Shown here in pieces: positions 47,760-58,989 of a stretch of 64,000 bases of DNA. The stretch's first letter is position 1. Each line of letters begins with the position of its first letter. Below the pieces are notes generated by a model. The model did no database searches and had not been told where the DNA came from. It saw only the letters and a program-made list of their open reading frames with translations. A program made the translations under genes and the position numbers. This DNA is from Oncomelania hupensis (taxonomy: Eukaryota; Mollusca; Gastropoda; Littorinimorpha; Pomatiopsidae): positions 15,078,517 through 15,142,516 of the forward strand of contig CM072512.1 of the NCBI GenBank assembly GCA_036898135.1. The letters are read 5' to 3'.

Positions 47760-48335
47760 ATTACATGGTTATTGCTTTAGGTCCAGCGGACTCTTCGATC
47801 CGAGCCAAATCAGGACCAGAGAAATGAAAGAGGACTCACCCCTGATCAGCATAAAAGATCTGCCGAAACAACCCTATTGGTAACTCTGAAGGCAATCTAC
47901 CAGCCGGTCACTTTACAATAAAGACATCCCGCAGGGGACGCTGAGGCTAATTTATCGAACCCCCGTTTACAAAAACAAAATAGAATACAAACATCATTAT
48001 ACAATATCAACAAAACGCACACATATAAAATACCTACACTGCCAAATAATAACATCATAGGAAGCCCCAGTGACCATTAGGCAGAAAACATCCAATATTC
48101 CCAAGCTGATCCAACAGACCTCACACACAAATGAGGAGTTTTGTCCCGGAAGAGTTTTCAAGAAAAAAGGTAGGTGGCTGGTCTAGCGAAGAAGAAGATA
48201 GTATAGTAGGTTGATAGAACAGAGTAGGAATGAGAAAGAACAAAGGAGAAAGACAGTGACAGTGGGAATTTAAAGCACTGAATTTCCAGAAAGTGGGGAT
48301 ACTATTTATACTGAAACCCCCGGCACCCCCACGGG
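47760..48335 (-). mobile_element. Retroposon family D, copy 3
   Basis: Minus-strand copy including the GC-rich 5' end (GTGCCGGGGGTTTCAGTATA in reverse near 48320). Its tail is TGTAA repeats (47742-47765) in place of AATC repeats, so tail units differ between copies. Confidence 0.8.
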
Positions 48336-48472
48336 GGAGCGTTGGGCGTTCTACTAATAGGGAGAATTAATCTGCTATCGATAGATAAGAAGAAGGAGAG
48401 AACCAAAGATTGTAGCCTAAGGGTGGTTGTAACAGTTGTAATAGAAGTAGGAAAAAATAGTCACTAGACCTC

Positions 48473-48690
48473 CTCCGTGGCTCAGTGTTAGAGCTATCGC
48501 CTGGTACCCCGATGACCCAGGTTCGAATCCAGCGAAGGGGCAAGATAAAACTGGCCCATCTTAGCAGTAGGATTGATCTGGTGGTTCAGTGTTGATTTAA
48601 TCCCTACCTCCTCTTCCATGTGATGGTTAGTCCCCGGTCTGCCCTATCGCCAATGGTGGGTTTGTACGTTAAATACTCCATGTCCATTCT
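48473..48690 (+). mobile_element. SINE family B copy
   Basis: The head CTCCGTGGCTCAGTGTTAGAGC leads to GATGACCCAGGTTCGAATCC, then GGCAAGATAAAACTGGCCC, GGTGGTTCAGTGTTGATTTA and CCCTATCGCCAATGGTGGG. It stops before the shared 3' segment and is followed by a LINE tail. Confidence 0.8.
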
Positions 48691-48710
48691 TCAAAAGTCA
48701 CCTTCTGTCT

Positions 48711-49160
48711 ATCCTATCCTATCCTATCCCATAACTCGGAGGTCGTAGGGGCACCACAGATGATCGTTTAAGCAGCGTATTCCATCTTTCCCTGTCCTCA
48801 GCAACCCTGATTGTTTCGCTCAGTGTCAAACAAGTCCATTCTCGAATGTTGTCCACCCACATCTTTTTCGGTCTCCCTCTTCTTCTACCTCCTTGCACTG
48901 TGCCTTGCAAGATGGTCTTTGCAAGACCTGATGATCTGGTGACATGGCCATACCATCGGAGTTTCCGTTTTTTCACCACTGTGAGCAGGTCATCGTGTTG
49001 TCCAATGGCTTGTGTGATGGTCTGTCGGACTTCGTCGTTGGTGATGTGCTGGGTATAGGAAATGCCCAGAAGTTTTCTGTAGCACCTCATCTCCATGCTT
49101 TGTATTCTTCGTTGGAGATCTGCTGTGAGGGTCTCTGTTTCGCAAGAGTATAGGAAGATG
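48711..49160 (-). pseudogene. RTE-like LINE 3' fragment
   Basis: Minus-strand copy of the last ~150 codons of the RTE-like family, from about LYSCETETLTADLQRR to RPPSYGIG, ending in the (GGATA)n tail. The frame is still open over this part. The 5' truncation lies near 49160. No TSD was found. Confidence 0.88.
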
Positions 49161-49493
49161 TATTGCATTGTATTATTCTGTATTGTAGGCTTACACGTGA
49201 ACTCAACTTGAAGGTGCTTTGATTCAAAGAACGTAAACACTGGTTTTATTTGATTTTGGGTAAAAGGTTGTGGGTGTAGATAGGGAAGAGGGTGGAAGGT
49301 AGCAGAGAGGGAGGAGGGGTGGAACAGAAAAATGCCGATCTTACTTTAAATTCGCAATGGACATTTAATTACATATATTGCGTTTTGGACCTCGAAAGAT
49401 GGATTTAATGACATCAATTTACGGAATCGGTTTTTTTAATTTAATCTCGCAAGAATCTTAAACTACATTTTTTGTTTACTCTTTTATTTCCTT

Positions 49494-49530
49494 TTTTTTT
49501 TTTTGGGGGGGGGGGGGGGGTTGGGGTTGA
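49494..49530. repeat. Poly-T/poly-G homopolymer pair
   Basis: A T-run runs straight into 19 or more G. Such tracts are assembly-prone. No gene lies between 49161 and 49690. Confidence 0.85.
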
Positions 49531-49696
49531 TAATAAAATGTGATTTCCTTGTGGGTTAAAATTTTAAGAAATGAAAGGAGGCAGACTAACGGATAGACAG
49601 AAAGGATTTCCCAATAAATTCATACACAACACCAGCCAGATTGGTCTAATCAACTTATCCTCAATTTAAAATCAAGAGGAACACACCGGCAATTTG

Positions 49697-49860
49697 TTTT
49701 TTGAAATAGCGCACGTAACAGCTCAAAAAGGCTGCCCAAATCGCTAGTCAAAATCTGGATCTAACTGGAGCCCGCCCAAAACGCTAACTCGTTTCATCCT
49801 GATCAATGTCTTACGTCATTAACCATTACGGCCCTCATTGGTCAACCTCTGAGTATGCCC
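49697..49860 (-). mobile_element. Old SINE family C fragment
   Basis: AACAGCTCAAAAAGGCTGCC and GGATCTAACTGGAGCCCGCC match the family C 3' part with many changes. Confidence 0.55.
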
Positions 49861-50613
49861 TTTTTGTTAGATTTTGAGTCACTCGCTTGCTGTTTGTTTC
49901 TGTTTCTGTTTCTGTAATTTAACGTCTGTTCACCTAAGTGATTTTAGACTTGATGGGAGCAGGGGAAAATATTAAACAAATAAGGAATGGTCATAATGAA
50001 GGGAGAAAGGGATTAAACAAAGTACGCAAAACTGACCAATTAAACAATCAAAATTGTAAAATAGTTCTAACTTATACAAATGACGTCCACTATAACTACT
50101 AACCAATCCTTGTAAAATAATCTTAATTATGTCTCCCTCGCTTGCACTAATAACAGAAGGGCAGAGATTTCTATAGCGTGTTGTTGCACATAACAAGGTA
50201 TGTCGCCTCATAAGAGAAAGTCAACTCCTGCGCGATATTTCTCTTGTATATCTATATACATCAAATAGCGTGCGTGTCAGGTGGACACACTTTCTCTCCC
50301 GAGCTATTTCTATTTCCCCAACCCTCGTCCACTTCGTTGCACACCTGCACGTTACTGTACATTATAAAATACTTTCTCGCACGAATAAGTTGACAGGAGA
50401 ATGTGCTAGAGTTGTAAATGCCGAATAAACCTGTCAAGAATGCGACTGTTAATTGAGTCACCTTAAACGATATACGCTGGCGTCAAATCCGCAAACGGTT
50501 AAACATCACCCAACAATAATATCCTTAACTTCATCTTTCAACAAGTTTGACAGAGGCGTGATGTTGCGAGTGTTAAAGGGTGATAAAACGATCAAGAACC
50601 GGACATAATAGTT

Positions 50614-50803
50614 GGGGCCGGGTAGCTCAGTTGGTAAGAGCGTCTTGCTAGTAACCCAAAGGTCGCTGGTTCGAATCTTGGATTGGTCAACGTGTGATCA
50701 TATTATTTTCCCCTTTACCAACAACTGGCCCGCTGGTGTCAGTATAAGTCGGTCCAGTAGTCACCTATATGCGAAAGTGTCGTGTGACTATAATCTACAT
50801 ACA
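50614..50803 (+). mobile_element. SINE family A with 11-bp TSD
   Basis: Full copy, almost the same as 36559-36755. ACATAATAGTT (50603-50613) and ACATAAGAGTT (50804-50814) flank it, one mismatch apart. Confidence 0.9.
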
Positions 50804-50869
50804 ACATAAGAGTTTTTCAGTCGCCAAAACCGAACGCTGGCGTATCTAATTTAACGAAGCCCTTCTCAC

Positions 50870-51040
50870 ACATCCTCGACCTCGGTCATCCAAGGTTTGT
50901 GCTCAATCGTCTGGGAGTCAGACTATGCACCCAAAGGCTGCAAGTGGGCGCCTCGTGTGGTTTGAGTTCTAGATCCTGTATTGGCCATCGCCTTGAGCAG
51001 CTTTCGAGCCTAAAATAGCTCTATTTAAGAATGATACCAT
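50870..51040 (+). mobile_element. SINE family C fragment
   Basis: GTGCTCAATCGTCTGGG, CCAAAGGCTGCAAGTGGGCG, and TCTAGATCCTGTATTGGCC match the plus orientation of the family C 3' half. The head is missing. Confidence 0.65.
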
Positions 51041-51895
51041 AAAAAGTCAATAAAACAACGGCATACATAAACCTGCACCTCATCTCAACACTCCTGATTC
51101 CACACATCTCCTTCTACTTTTTCAATTTAAAAAAAAAAATAAATGTTGACATCGACATGATTGTGTGAATGTGAACAACGATACGGCGATTCTCATCGTT
51201 ATTATCAACATGCTGTTATAGAAGGACTACGCACCCAAACAGTTGGAAATACTCGTGGACACCATCCAACACCATTTTAACCTATCTCTTTTAATTGTTT
51301 TATATTGTTTGCTAATTTTTGCATGGACGTGTGCGAGGGTAAAACGATTTTTTGTCGAGAATGAGGTCGGAGATCATGTCTCCAAATGCTCGCGCACACC
51401 GTTCAAAAACCCTTGAACCTACATCTGTCTAATTCTTTGCACATGTTGACGTGGCCATGTGTAAAGTGTTAAAACGACAGATAAGACGAGCCTCCTCGTA
51501 TGTTGACGAGATACTGTCCTGGAAAGTGCAGGCCTCCGATCAGTACAAAACACACGCGTGAACACGCACAAGCACTTAAAAATTCACCCAACACTTTGGG
51601 GGACCGAATTGATTTCCACCCTATGACGTGATGTTGTGGAAACGAGAAAGAAGAAGCCTTTCTACCTTCCTTTTCTTTTTTCTTTCTTTTTTGTTGTTGT
51701 GGTTGTTCCTCCCCGTCAGATGAAAATGTAGCAGTAGCAGAAGGAGGAAAGAGACGGAGGAGAAGCAGAGGGAGGAGAAGACCGAGGAAAAGAATAAAAA
51801 TAAGACGGAAGAAGACGAGCAGGTCGTTTTGTTGTCCCATCTTCCATGTTTTGCAAGTCTGAGAAAATGAATAAGGGGCAGGTGGAGGTGAAATA
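51041..51895. other. No gene seen
   Basis: AT-rich, then purine-rich (51720-51830). The long minus frame through 51469-52056 enters the AAT array and is not credible as a gene. Confidence 0.4.
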
Positions 51896-51904
51896 ATAAT
51901 AGTC

Positions 51905-51966
<62 letters not shown>

Positions 51967-52056
51967 CATCATCATCATCATAATCATAATCATAATCATA
52001 AAAAAATAATAATAATAATAATAATAATCATCATCATCATAATAATGATGAAACAT

Positions 52057-52119
<63 letters not shown>

Positions 52120-52183
52120 TAATAAAAATAATAATAATAATCATCATCATCATCATCATAATATTAATAATAATAATAATCAA

Positions 52184-52279
<96 letters not shown>
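51896..52279. repeat. Long (AAT)n array with (ATC) patches
   Basis: About 380 bp of AAT units with ATC-type patches at 51965-51985, 52025-52040 and 52140-52160. Confidence 0.95.
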
Positions 52280-52380
52280 GCTGATTTATTTAGCGGAGTT
52301 TCCTGATCTACCAGCAAAACCATTGTAAACATATACTTCTAAATAGAAGAATAAAATATTTAACCGGAAGTCAAATAGAA

Positions 52381-52650
52381 TGGCTGATAGCACAATTGCT
52401 AAGGCGCTGGTTTCCTATGCGGAAGGCCGCGGGTTCGAACCTCGCATGGGACCAACGTATGTGACATATATACGAGATTTTTCAGAACATTGAGGATTTT
52501 CTCCGGGTACTCTGGTTTTCCCCTTCTCTTCAGTAATGGTATTGGGTGCAGTTTATCTAACATAAAACAAACTAAATAAAGGAGTAACTAGACGGGGTTC
52601 CAGTAGTCGCCTATATGCTCATGTGTTGGGGACTCTAAATTTATCAAAGG
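52381..52650 (+). mobile_element. tRNA-derived SINE, family F
   Basis: A 73-nt tRNA-like head has TGGCTGATAGCACAATTGC and the B box GGGTTCGAACCTC. The body includes TTTTCTCCGGGTACTCTGG and GGTATTGGGTGCAGT. The 3' segment is CAGTAGTCGCCTATATGCTC followed by GGGGACTCTAAATTTATC. Part of the body recurs at 34559-34660. The head could be taken for a tRNA gene, but the conserved tail marks a SINE. Confidence 0.75.
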
Positions 52651-52749
52651 TAACGGGGTTCCACTTCCGGTCCCAAATCATCAGCTGGGCTGGGAAAAGC
52701 ACATCCGTTGTTTTTCGACATTTCTCGGAAATATTAATGAATAACCTGA

Positions 52750-53640
52750 GGAATATTGATAGTCTAGTGGATCGGCCTTTATCATTCCTGCATTAAATAT
52801 AAGACGCTCATATTATCTAGGAAAGGGGTTTTCTATATTTACGAGTGAGCTTTATGCTATTGTAATGGCTCTCAACTACATTATGACTTTACCGTTAGAG
52901 CTCTTTGGTTTACTGATTTGTGTCGATTCAAAAGCGGGTTTGTATGCTTTAAAACAGGGTAATTCCAAAGTAAGAAATGAATTCATATATGAAATTAAAT
53001 ATATGATCCATTGTATATTCTCTAGAAGTATAATTGTTGATTTCTATTGGGTTCCAGCACATTGTGGAATTCATTGGAATGAAGTTTGTGACAAGTTAGC
53101 CAAAGAGGGAGCACTAAAATCATTAGATTCCATTTCTGTCAACAATTTGAGTATGTTGTCCTGAAATGTATTCCTTATTAGAAAAAGTAGTATGTCAAGA
53201 TAATAGCACTAAAAAGGTTACTATAACGAACTGTTCACGACAGTTGTCAAAATTAATATACAAGTTAAGAATGAACTCATGGAATACTAGCCTAAATATT
53301 CAGCAGATATTCAGTGTATGTGTGGCAAAAATATATCAGTTTACCATATTTTATTTGAATGTACAGTTTTAAATGCAATATATGAAAACCAAGGACCTCA
53401 TTTGACTGAATATGGACATTCTTTAGATGATGTATTACATCATTTACAGATAACAGCAGTTGTGAAAATTATTGCAATGACTCCTATTGATAGACTATTA
53501 TAGTTTGGTGTTAAATCCCTCTTCCCCTTTCATTCCATTTTGTTATAAGGTTTGTTAATTGTGATTTGATTGATATTGTTGTTGTTATTAATTAATGTCT
53601 ACTATCACCTGAATGTGTGAATAAACAATAAATGAAATAT
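52750..53640 (+). pseudogene. I-like LINE fragment with RNase H domain
   Basis: Plus-strand codons read FTSELYAIVMALNYIM, LLICVDSKAGLYALKQG and FYWVPAHCGIHWNEVCDKLA: the E, D and H-containing motifs of the RNase H found in I, Ingi and related LINEs. Further on is CMCGKNISVYHILFEC, like the C-x-C...H...C tail of these proteins. Stops and frame changes near 52790-52830, 53163 and 53316 break it. The 3' end is AATAAACAATAAATG and an (ATTTG)-type tail near 53640. RT and endonuclease are missing, so it is dead. Confidence 0.82.
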
Positions 53641-54040
53641 TGATTTGATTTGACTAACTAGACTTTTTGAACAAATTTGGATACATTTTACGATCCAACA
53701 ACATTGCATCCATTTTTCATTTAAACTAGTTTGTTTCCACCTGAGCACACAGTATTACATCCATGCAATGAATCTTAACATCCTATGCAGATTCACAGTT
53801 ATAAAATAAAAGTGTATAATTCGCTTTATTAACTTACCTGTGATCAAACAGATTGTATCAATTTTTCCATGAAAAAAGCAGTTTCTTCAACCTCTGCCTT
53901 ACAATTTTATAAGAGTCATAACTGATTCGTACAACCTGTGCAGATTTGCATTGAGGTTTTAATTGAACTTGATTATGAATTTGCTCATTGAATCGAGGTT
54001 ATTATTATTATTTTGTGCGTGTGTGGGGAGGGAGAAGAGC
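53641..54040. other. AT-rich sequence, no gene seen
   Basis: No recognisable feature between the LINE tail and the ATT array. Confidence 0.4.
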
Positions 54041-54042
54041 TA

Positions 54043-54127
<85 letters not shown>

Positions 54128-54552
54128 TCTGTAGCGGAAAGGAGGCGACTGGTTGAGGCTTGGGAGAAAGATTGTCTACCTTGAATTTGTTGGTTAGACT
54201 AGCCTTGGGTGGCTCCTGCTTTGCAGAATCCTTTGGGGATGCCATTGGGTTATGCAGGACAAGGCGACACGACATTTGTTCTCCCCCGCTGACCATGCGC
54301 CTTCTGCTTTTGGTGGTGAGCCGGACTATATTGTCGGCAGGCATTTTATGCAGGTCGGTGGCAGCGACTTTGCAGAAGAGTGCGTGGCACTAGTAGCCGG
54401 CAATCCGGTACTACCAACCACGCTTCACCGCCTTGCAGGGCAACTATTTTTACTTCCCTCTTTTGAGGGATAAAATGAAAATAACAGCTCGGGTGGAGAA
54501 ATGTTCTCAAGGTCGTGGCCGAGAGACGGGAGTCAAGTGCTCCGCTCGGCTA

Positions 54553-54646
<94 letters not shown>
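54041..54646. repeat. GC-richer segment between two (ATT)n arrays
   Basis: ATT arrays at 54041-54127 and 54555-54646 bracket 428 bp of GC-richer sequence. Its right end, reversed, is GTAGCCGAGCGGAGCACTTG, which looks like the A box of a Leu/Ser tRNA. The left end on the plus strand starts GTAGCGGAAAGGAGGCGACT. It may be a minus-strand SINE with (ATT)n at the tail, or an insert into an ATT array. Only one copy was seen, so it is not classed. Confidence 0.5.
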
Positions 54647-54649
<3 letters not shown>

Positions 54650-54948
54650 CTCAGAAATCTAATAGGACTTGGTTTTGAACAGGCTGGGCACTGAAAAACA
54701 TCGCTACAACTGGGACCTCAGGTTGTCTAGGCCAATTTATTTAACACTCCTCCATGCATCAGCCAGACCTCAGGTGAATTAAAAACCGAGCTTATCAATC
54801 CCGCTGTGCCAGAACGTCTAGTGCCGTGCCAATGAAGTCAGTTAATTACGGGCAGGTGTAAAGTTCGTATAGTGTTCAACAGAAGTCGTTTGCTGTTCCA
54901 AGCTAGGCACTATCTTACATTAGCAGCGTGTAATGACCCGGGGATTTT

Positions 54949-55035
54949 TAAACACAAAAAAGTGTACCATTTCAAAACCTATCTTGTAACTGTCTTGTGA
55001 ACTTCACTATAAATAAAGTAACGACACACAACGTG
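54949..55035 (+). repeat. Left copy of a ~83-bp direct repeat around a LINE
   Basis: AGTGTACCATTTCAAAAC, TCTTGTAACTGTC, and ACACACAACGTG correspond in order to the sequence at 55672-55756. By eye the copies are about four-fifths identical. Confidence 0.7.
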
Positions 55036-55651
55036 TCCTATCCTATCCTGTCCCGTAACCCGGAGGTCGTAGGGGCACCACAGATGATCGTTTAACCAGC
55101 ATACTCCATCTTTCTCTGTCCTCAGCAACCATGATGGCTTCGCTCAATGTCAAACCAGTCCATTCTCGAATGTTGTCCTCCCACCTCTTTTTTCGGTCTC
55201 CCTTTTCTTCTACTTCCTTGCACTGTGCCTTGCAGAATAGTCTTTGCAAGGCCTGATGATCTGGTGACGTGGCCATACCCTCGGAGTTTCCGTTTCTTCA
55301 CCACTGTGAGCAGGTCATCGTGTTGTCCAATGGCTTGTGTGATGGTCTGTCGGACTTCGTCGTTGGTGATGTGTTGGGTATAGGAAATGCCCAGAAGTCT
55401 TCTGCATCACCTCATCTCCTTGCTTTGTTTTCTTCGTTGGAGATCTGCTGTGAGGGTCCATGCTTCGCAAGCATATAGGAAGATGGAGATGACAAGTGAG
55501 CGCAGCAGTCTTACTTTGGAATGTAGACTGATGGTCCTGTCTTTCCAAATGGGCTTCAACCTTGTCAGGGCAGCAGTTGTTTGTGCGATCCTGGAGAGGA
55601 CTTCCTGTCGGGACCCATTGTCTGATACCATGGCTCCTAAATATTTGAAGC
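55036..55651 (-). pseudogene. RTE-like LINE fragment between direct repeats
   Basis: Minus-strand copy from FKYLGAMVSDNGSRQEV to RPPGYGTG and the GGATA-type tail. Small indels break the frame near 55180-55300. Flanked by diverged direct repeats. Confidence 0.88.
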
Positions 55652-55671
55652 CATCAGAAAATGGCTTCAAA

Positions 55672-55756
55672 TACACAAAGTGTACGATTTCAAAACATTT
55701 CTTGTAATTGTCGTTTGATCTTCAGGATAAATTAAGTGAAGATACACAATTGTGCC
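55672..55756 (+). repeat. Right copy of the ~83-bp direct repeat
   Basis: AGTGTACGATTTCAAAAC, TCTTGTAATTGTC, and ATACACAATTGTG pair with the left copy at 54949-55035. Confidence 0.7.
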
Positions 55757-55759
55757 CAC

Positions 55760-57120
55760 TTCTGTAAAGTTAATTCCTTATGCGATGTATGTTACTTGGC
55801 AATAAAATATCTGAATCTTGGAGCTGCATCTGAGGTGATTTAAGGTTAAGGATTTGAACAATATAACAGAACAATTTTCGCTAGCCACATAAATTGCGCG
55901 AATTTCAGTGTCGCGACAAGGGTTTGCAGCAATAGTACAATTTCTGCTACATAAATTACCCGTTGCGTATATGTGTTGCAGCATGAGAAAACCAGGCTAA
56001 AGTGTCAAAATATGAAAAAATACTTATTTATTTATTAACAAAGTACTAAAAATAATCTTCAAAATGCAAAAAACAGAATTGTTTTATCTTTATTGGTTGA
56101 TGTTTTATGATTTTTTTAAATATTTTATTTTCTCGGGGGCTAATTTCCAGAAATTGCCTTCAAAGTTTTGAATTGTAAAATGATCATTACTTCACAACCA
56201 GAATTTTCCCATGCATGTATTTGGTATCAAAACAATCAGGAAGATGGCAGCAATATGGCAGTGAGTTGAGATAAGATGAGAAAATTCACATTATACACCA
56301 TTCACACAATACTGAACATAAACAAATTAAAACAGTACGCACAATTTTATTCTGTACCCATCCATAATGCATAGTGTTTTTAAACATATTAGAAATAAAA
56401 CAAGTGTTTAGCAAGTCTATAATAACTCAAACACATAATAATATATCAAGAACATGGCCTGAATCAATCATTTTTCTAAATTAAACCCGATCATAATGAC
56501 CCCCCCCCCCTCCCCCCCCTCTTAAATCCCTCGTCCGTCAAGTAATCTTTTGTTTAATTGCAAACAGCAACATCACCTCAGTTCAAATAGTCAAACAAAG
56601 ATTACAAACCTAAAACAAAAGTTTCATTAGGTAGTTTTCAGTCCTAATAATCAAGCTTTAATAATTCCCCGATTCTCCACTCCCTTCCGCACGTCGAATA
56701 AATCTGTCACGTCACAGGTGTAAATCAAAATAACATGTCATTTTGCTCTATAAAGTTTAAATAAACACAAATATCAAAGCAAATACTAATTACTAGTAAT
56801 TTGGTAAATAGTCCTCATGTTCATTTCCTAAAACAGACAAACCAACAATAATAAATACTGAGAACATAGTCAACTTGTCATGCTAGTAATCTTGAATGCA
56901 GGCCAGACTACTTACCTTTTCAACCCTCCCCACCCCACCCCCACCCAACAAAATATACTACTGAAATATTTTCCACACTCCTACTGTAATTCTTTCACTG
57001 ATATCGCCTTTTCAACCTTTACCTAAATCTATGCAAGTAGAAATGATGACGGATTATTAAAGACACGCCAAAAGCGAAGAGGCCTACGAAACATGAATCA
57101 TTGAATGAAAACAAACAGTA
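55760..57120. other. AT-rich sequence, no gene seen
   Basis: Strongly AT-rich with a C-rich tract at 56501-56519. No repeat family or domain recognised. It could be 3' UTR or intron of the small frame at 57121-57336, but nothing proves that. Confidence 0.4.
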
Positions 57121-57336
57121 TCATTTAATAACGGGATCAAGCTTCTGCTCGTCAGAATCATAATCCTCATCACAGTTCCCACTGGCACCATCATAAAAAT
57201 AGTCTGAAAGCAGGTCTTGGAGCTCTTCAGAAGCAAAACCGGGTCGATTCAAGGCCCTAGCTACTCTAGCAGACGACACATCTACTGACGCTGGAGACGA
57301 AGCCATCACTTCCGGTTTCCAAAAAGAATCGGTCAC
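57121..57336 (-). CDS. Hypothetical 71-codon acidic ORF
   Basis: The minus-strand frame starts with ATG and has a second ATG at codon 11 in a good start context (GTGATGG). Composition looks like protein: MASSPASVDVSSARVARALN, then an acidic stretch with DGASGNCDEDYDSDEQ and the end LDPVIK. It is free of low complexity and outside the recognised repeats. It resembles, weakly, the acidic N-terminal part of some transposase-derived proteins. It may be a first exon or chance. I do not recognise a family. Confidence 0.3.
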   Translation of the reverse strand: MTDSFWKPEVMASSPASVDVSSARVARALNRPGFASEELQDLLSDYFYDGASGNCDEDYDSDEQKLDPVIK

Positions 57337-57339
57337 TTA

Positions 57340-58252
57340 CTTTGACAAATTGTTTCTAACAAATGCAACATAAATGTTGCAAGAAAACACTTGAAATAGA
57401 TGTATGATGAGTTTATCTACATTAAAAAATTCACTTTGAACTAAAAATCGTCGAAAATCTATAGGAAACACTTCAGTTTTTCACGACCTGGCTAGAGACA
57501 CATTCGAACACAACTTGTGTCACAAGCAAGCTTCGGAACAAGGAATTTCATGAAAAATTCATACGCAACACACTTTTATGTACCAAAACGTAGTACCAAT
57601 AGGGACTTTTCACTCTCCAGACGTTATATATCAATCCACATTGGGGATTTCCCTTCATAGTCGGACAAGAAAAGTTAAGGTATCGGAGGTCAATTAGTGC
57701 CATTGTTTTAGCAAGGTGTGATCAACACCCTTATCAAAATCAACAAAATAAACAATGTTTTAGTAAGTTTTGAACAAAATCCGTTTGGGATATTAAAGAA
57801 AAGTCTTAAATAAAGACAAAGAGGCAACAATCTTAAAATTGATGGGGTAGCCTATTTTTAGTGTTTTACGGCTGTAGCAGCGAATCAATCCTGGCGTCTT
57901 TAGCCGGGTTTTGTCATGCGGCAACACATATGTCGCGACAATGATGTGTACAATTTAACACAGCACGCAACAACAGCTTCTGTAGTCCTTCAAATCCATC
58001 ATCACAAAGAGACGCTTGGAGTAGTCGCTTTGGCCCTAGTGTCACAAAAGATCTTCGGAAAACTCCATCATATAAGAGGAGGTTTTTTTTTTTAAAGCAA
58101 ACTTGTCATTGGGAAAATCCATCATACAAGAAGGCTGGATTCACAGCTTTGGAACTCTTTGTCTCTAAATATCATCAAAGAACTTTGGAAACATCCAGAT
58201 GAGGTGGAAATAGCGGCTTTGCCCGTAGTGTCATACAAGAATGTCGAGTACA
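57340..58252. other. No gene; diverged internal repeats
   Basis: CGCTTTGGCCCTAGTGTCAC (about 58027-58046) and CGGCTTTGCCCGTAGTGTCA (about 58213-58232) are related, as are the nearby CTCCATCATATAAGAGG and ATCCATCATACAAGAAGG. A loose tandem array is likely. Confidence 0.45.
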
Positions 58253-58313
58253 GTAAGGTGCGCTGGTAACATGTGTATGGATTATCCATACACATGTTAC
58301 CAGCGCACCTTAC
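58253..58313. repeat. Perfect 29-bp inverted repeat with 3-nt loop
   Basis: GTAAGGTGCGCTGGTAACAT starts the left arm (58253-58281). The right arm (58285-58313) is its exact reverse complement, separated by TTA. It would fold as a hairpin in RNA or a cruciform in DNA. It is shorter than a typical animal pre-miRNA and perfectly paired, which argues against a miRNA. Confidence 0.97.
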
Positions 58314-58622
58314 CCGATTAGCCCACGTCAAATGTAATCCAGAAATTCGTTGTCGCCTCGTTTTAAGAGTGTTTTTTTTCCCTTAACAGTAAGACCAATA
58401 TTAATTTGTTGTACTTAACTTTGAATTGTTTACGCGCGACTCGTGTGAAACAGATGTGTGTAGTCAAAAAAGAAAACAACAAGTTTAGTCATCGTTTTAT
58501 TCGGTATGTAGTGTTATCAGCATCAGTAAAATAGGTGAAATTATAGGTGTCTATTTGTGTTATGACGTATACAACCAGTCTCCATAAATCTCTTCCTCAT
58601 TAAACCCTTCAACTGTTTAAAG

Positions 58623-58623
58623 C

Positions 58624-58709
<86 letters not shown>

Positions 58710-58825
58710 CCATCACCATCATCGTCATCATCGATGCTGATCCGTAAAACATGTCTCAACTGAAAGCAATGTATATATATAATACTAATACTGACACTAA
58801 CAACAAAAACAACAACAACAACAAC

Positions 58826-58901
<76 letters not shown>

Positions 58902-58902
58902 T
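58623..58902. repeat. (ATC)n and (AAT)n microsatellites
   Basis: ATC array at 58623-58708 and CAA/AAT array at 58802-58902. Frames here encode only poly-Asp, poly-Asn or poly-Leu. Confidence 0.95.
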
Positions 58903-58989
58903 GTCATCTGGAAGTAAAACGAGAATTAAGGTTAATTTTATTTTCCCAAACAAACGTAATATTAACTGGGCGAAAAATGAAGACAAAAC

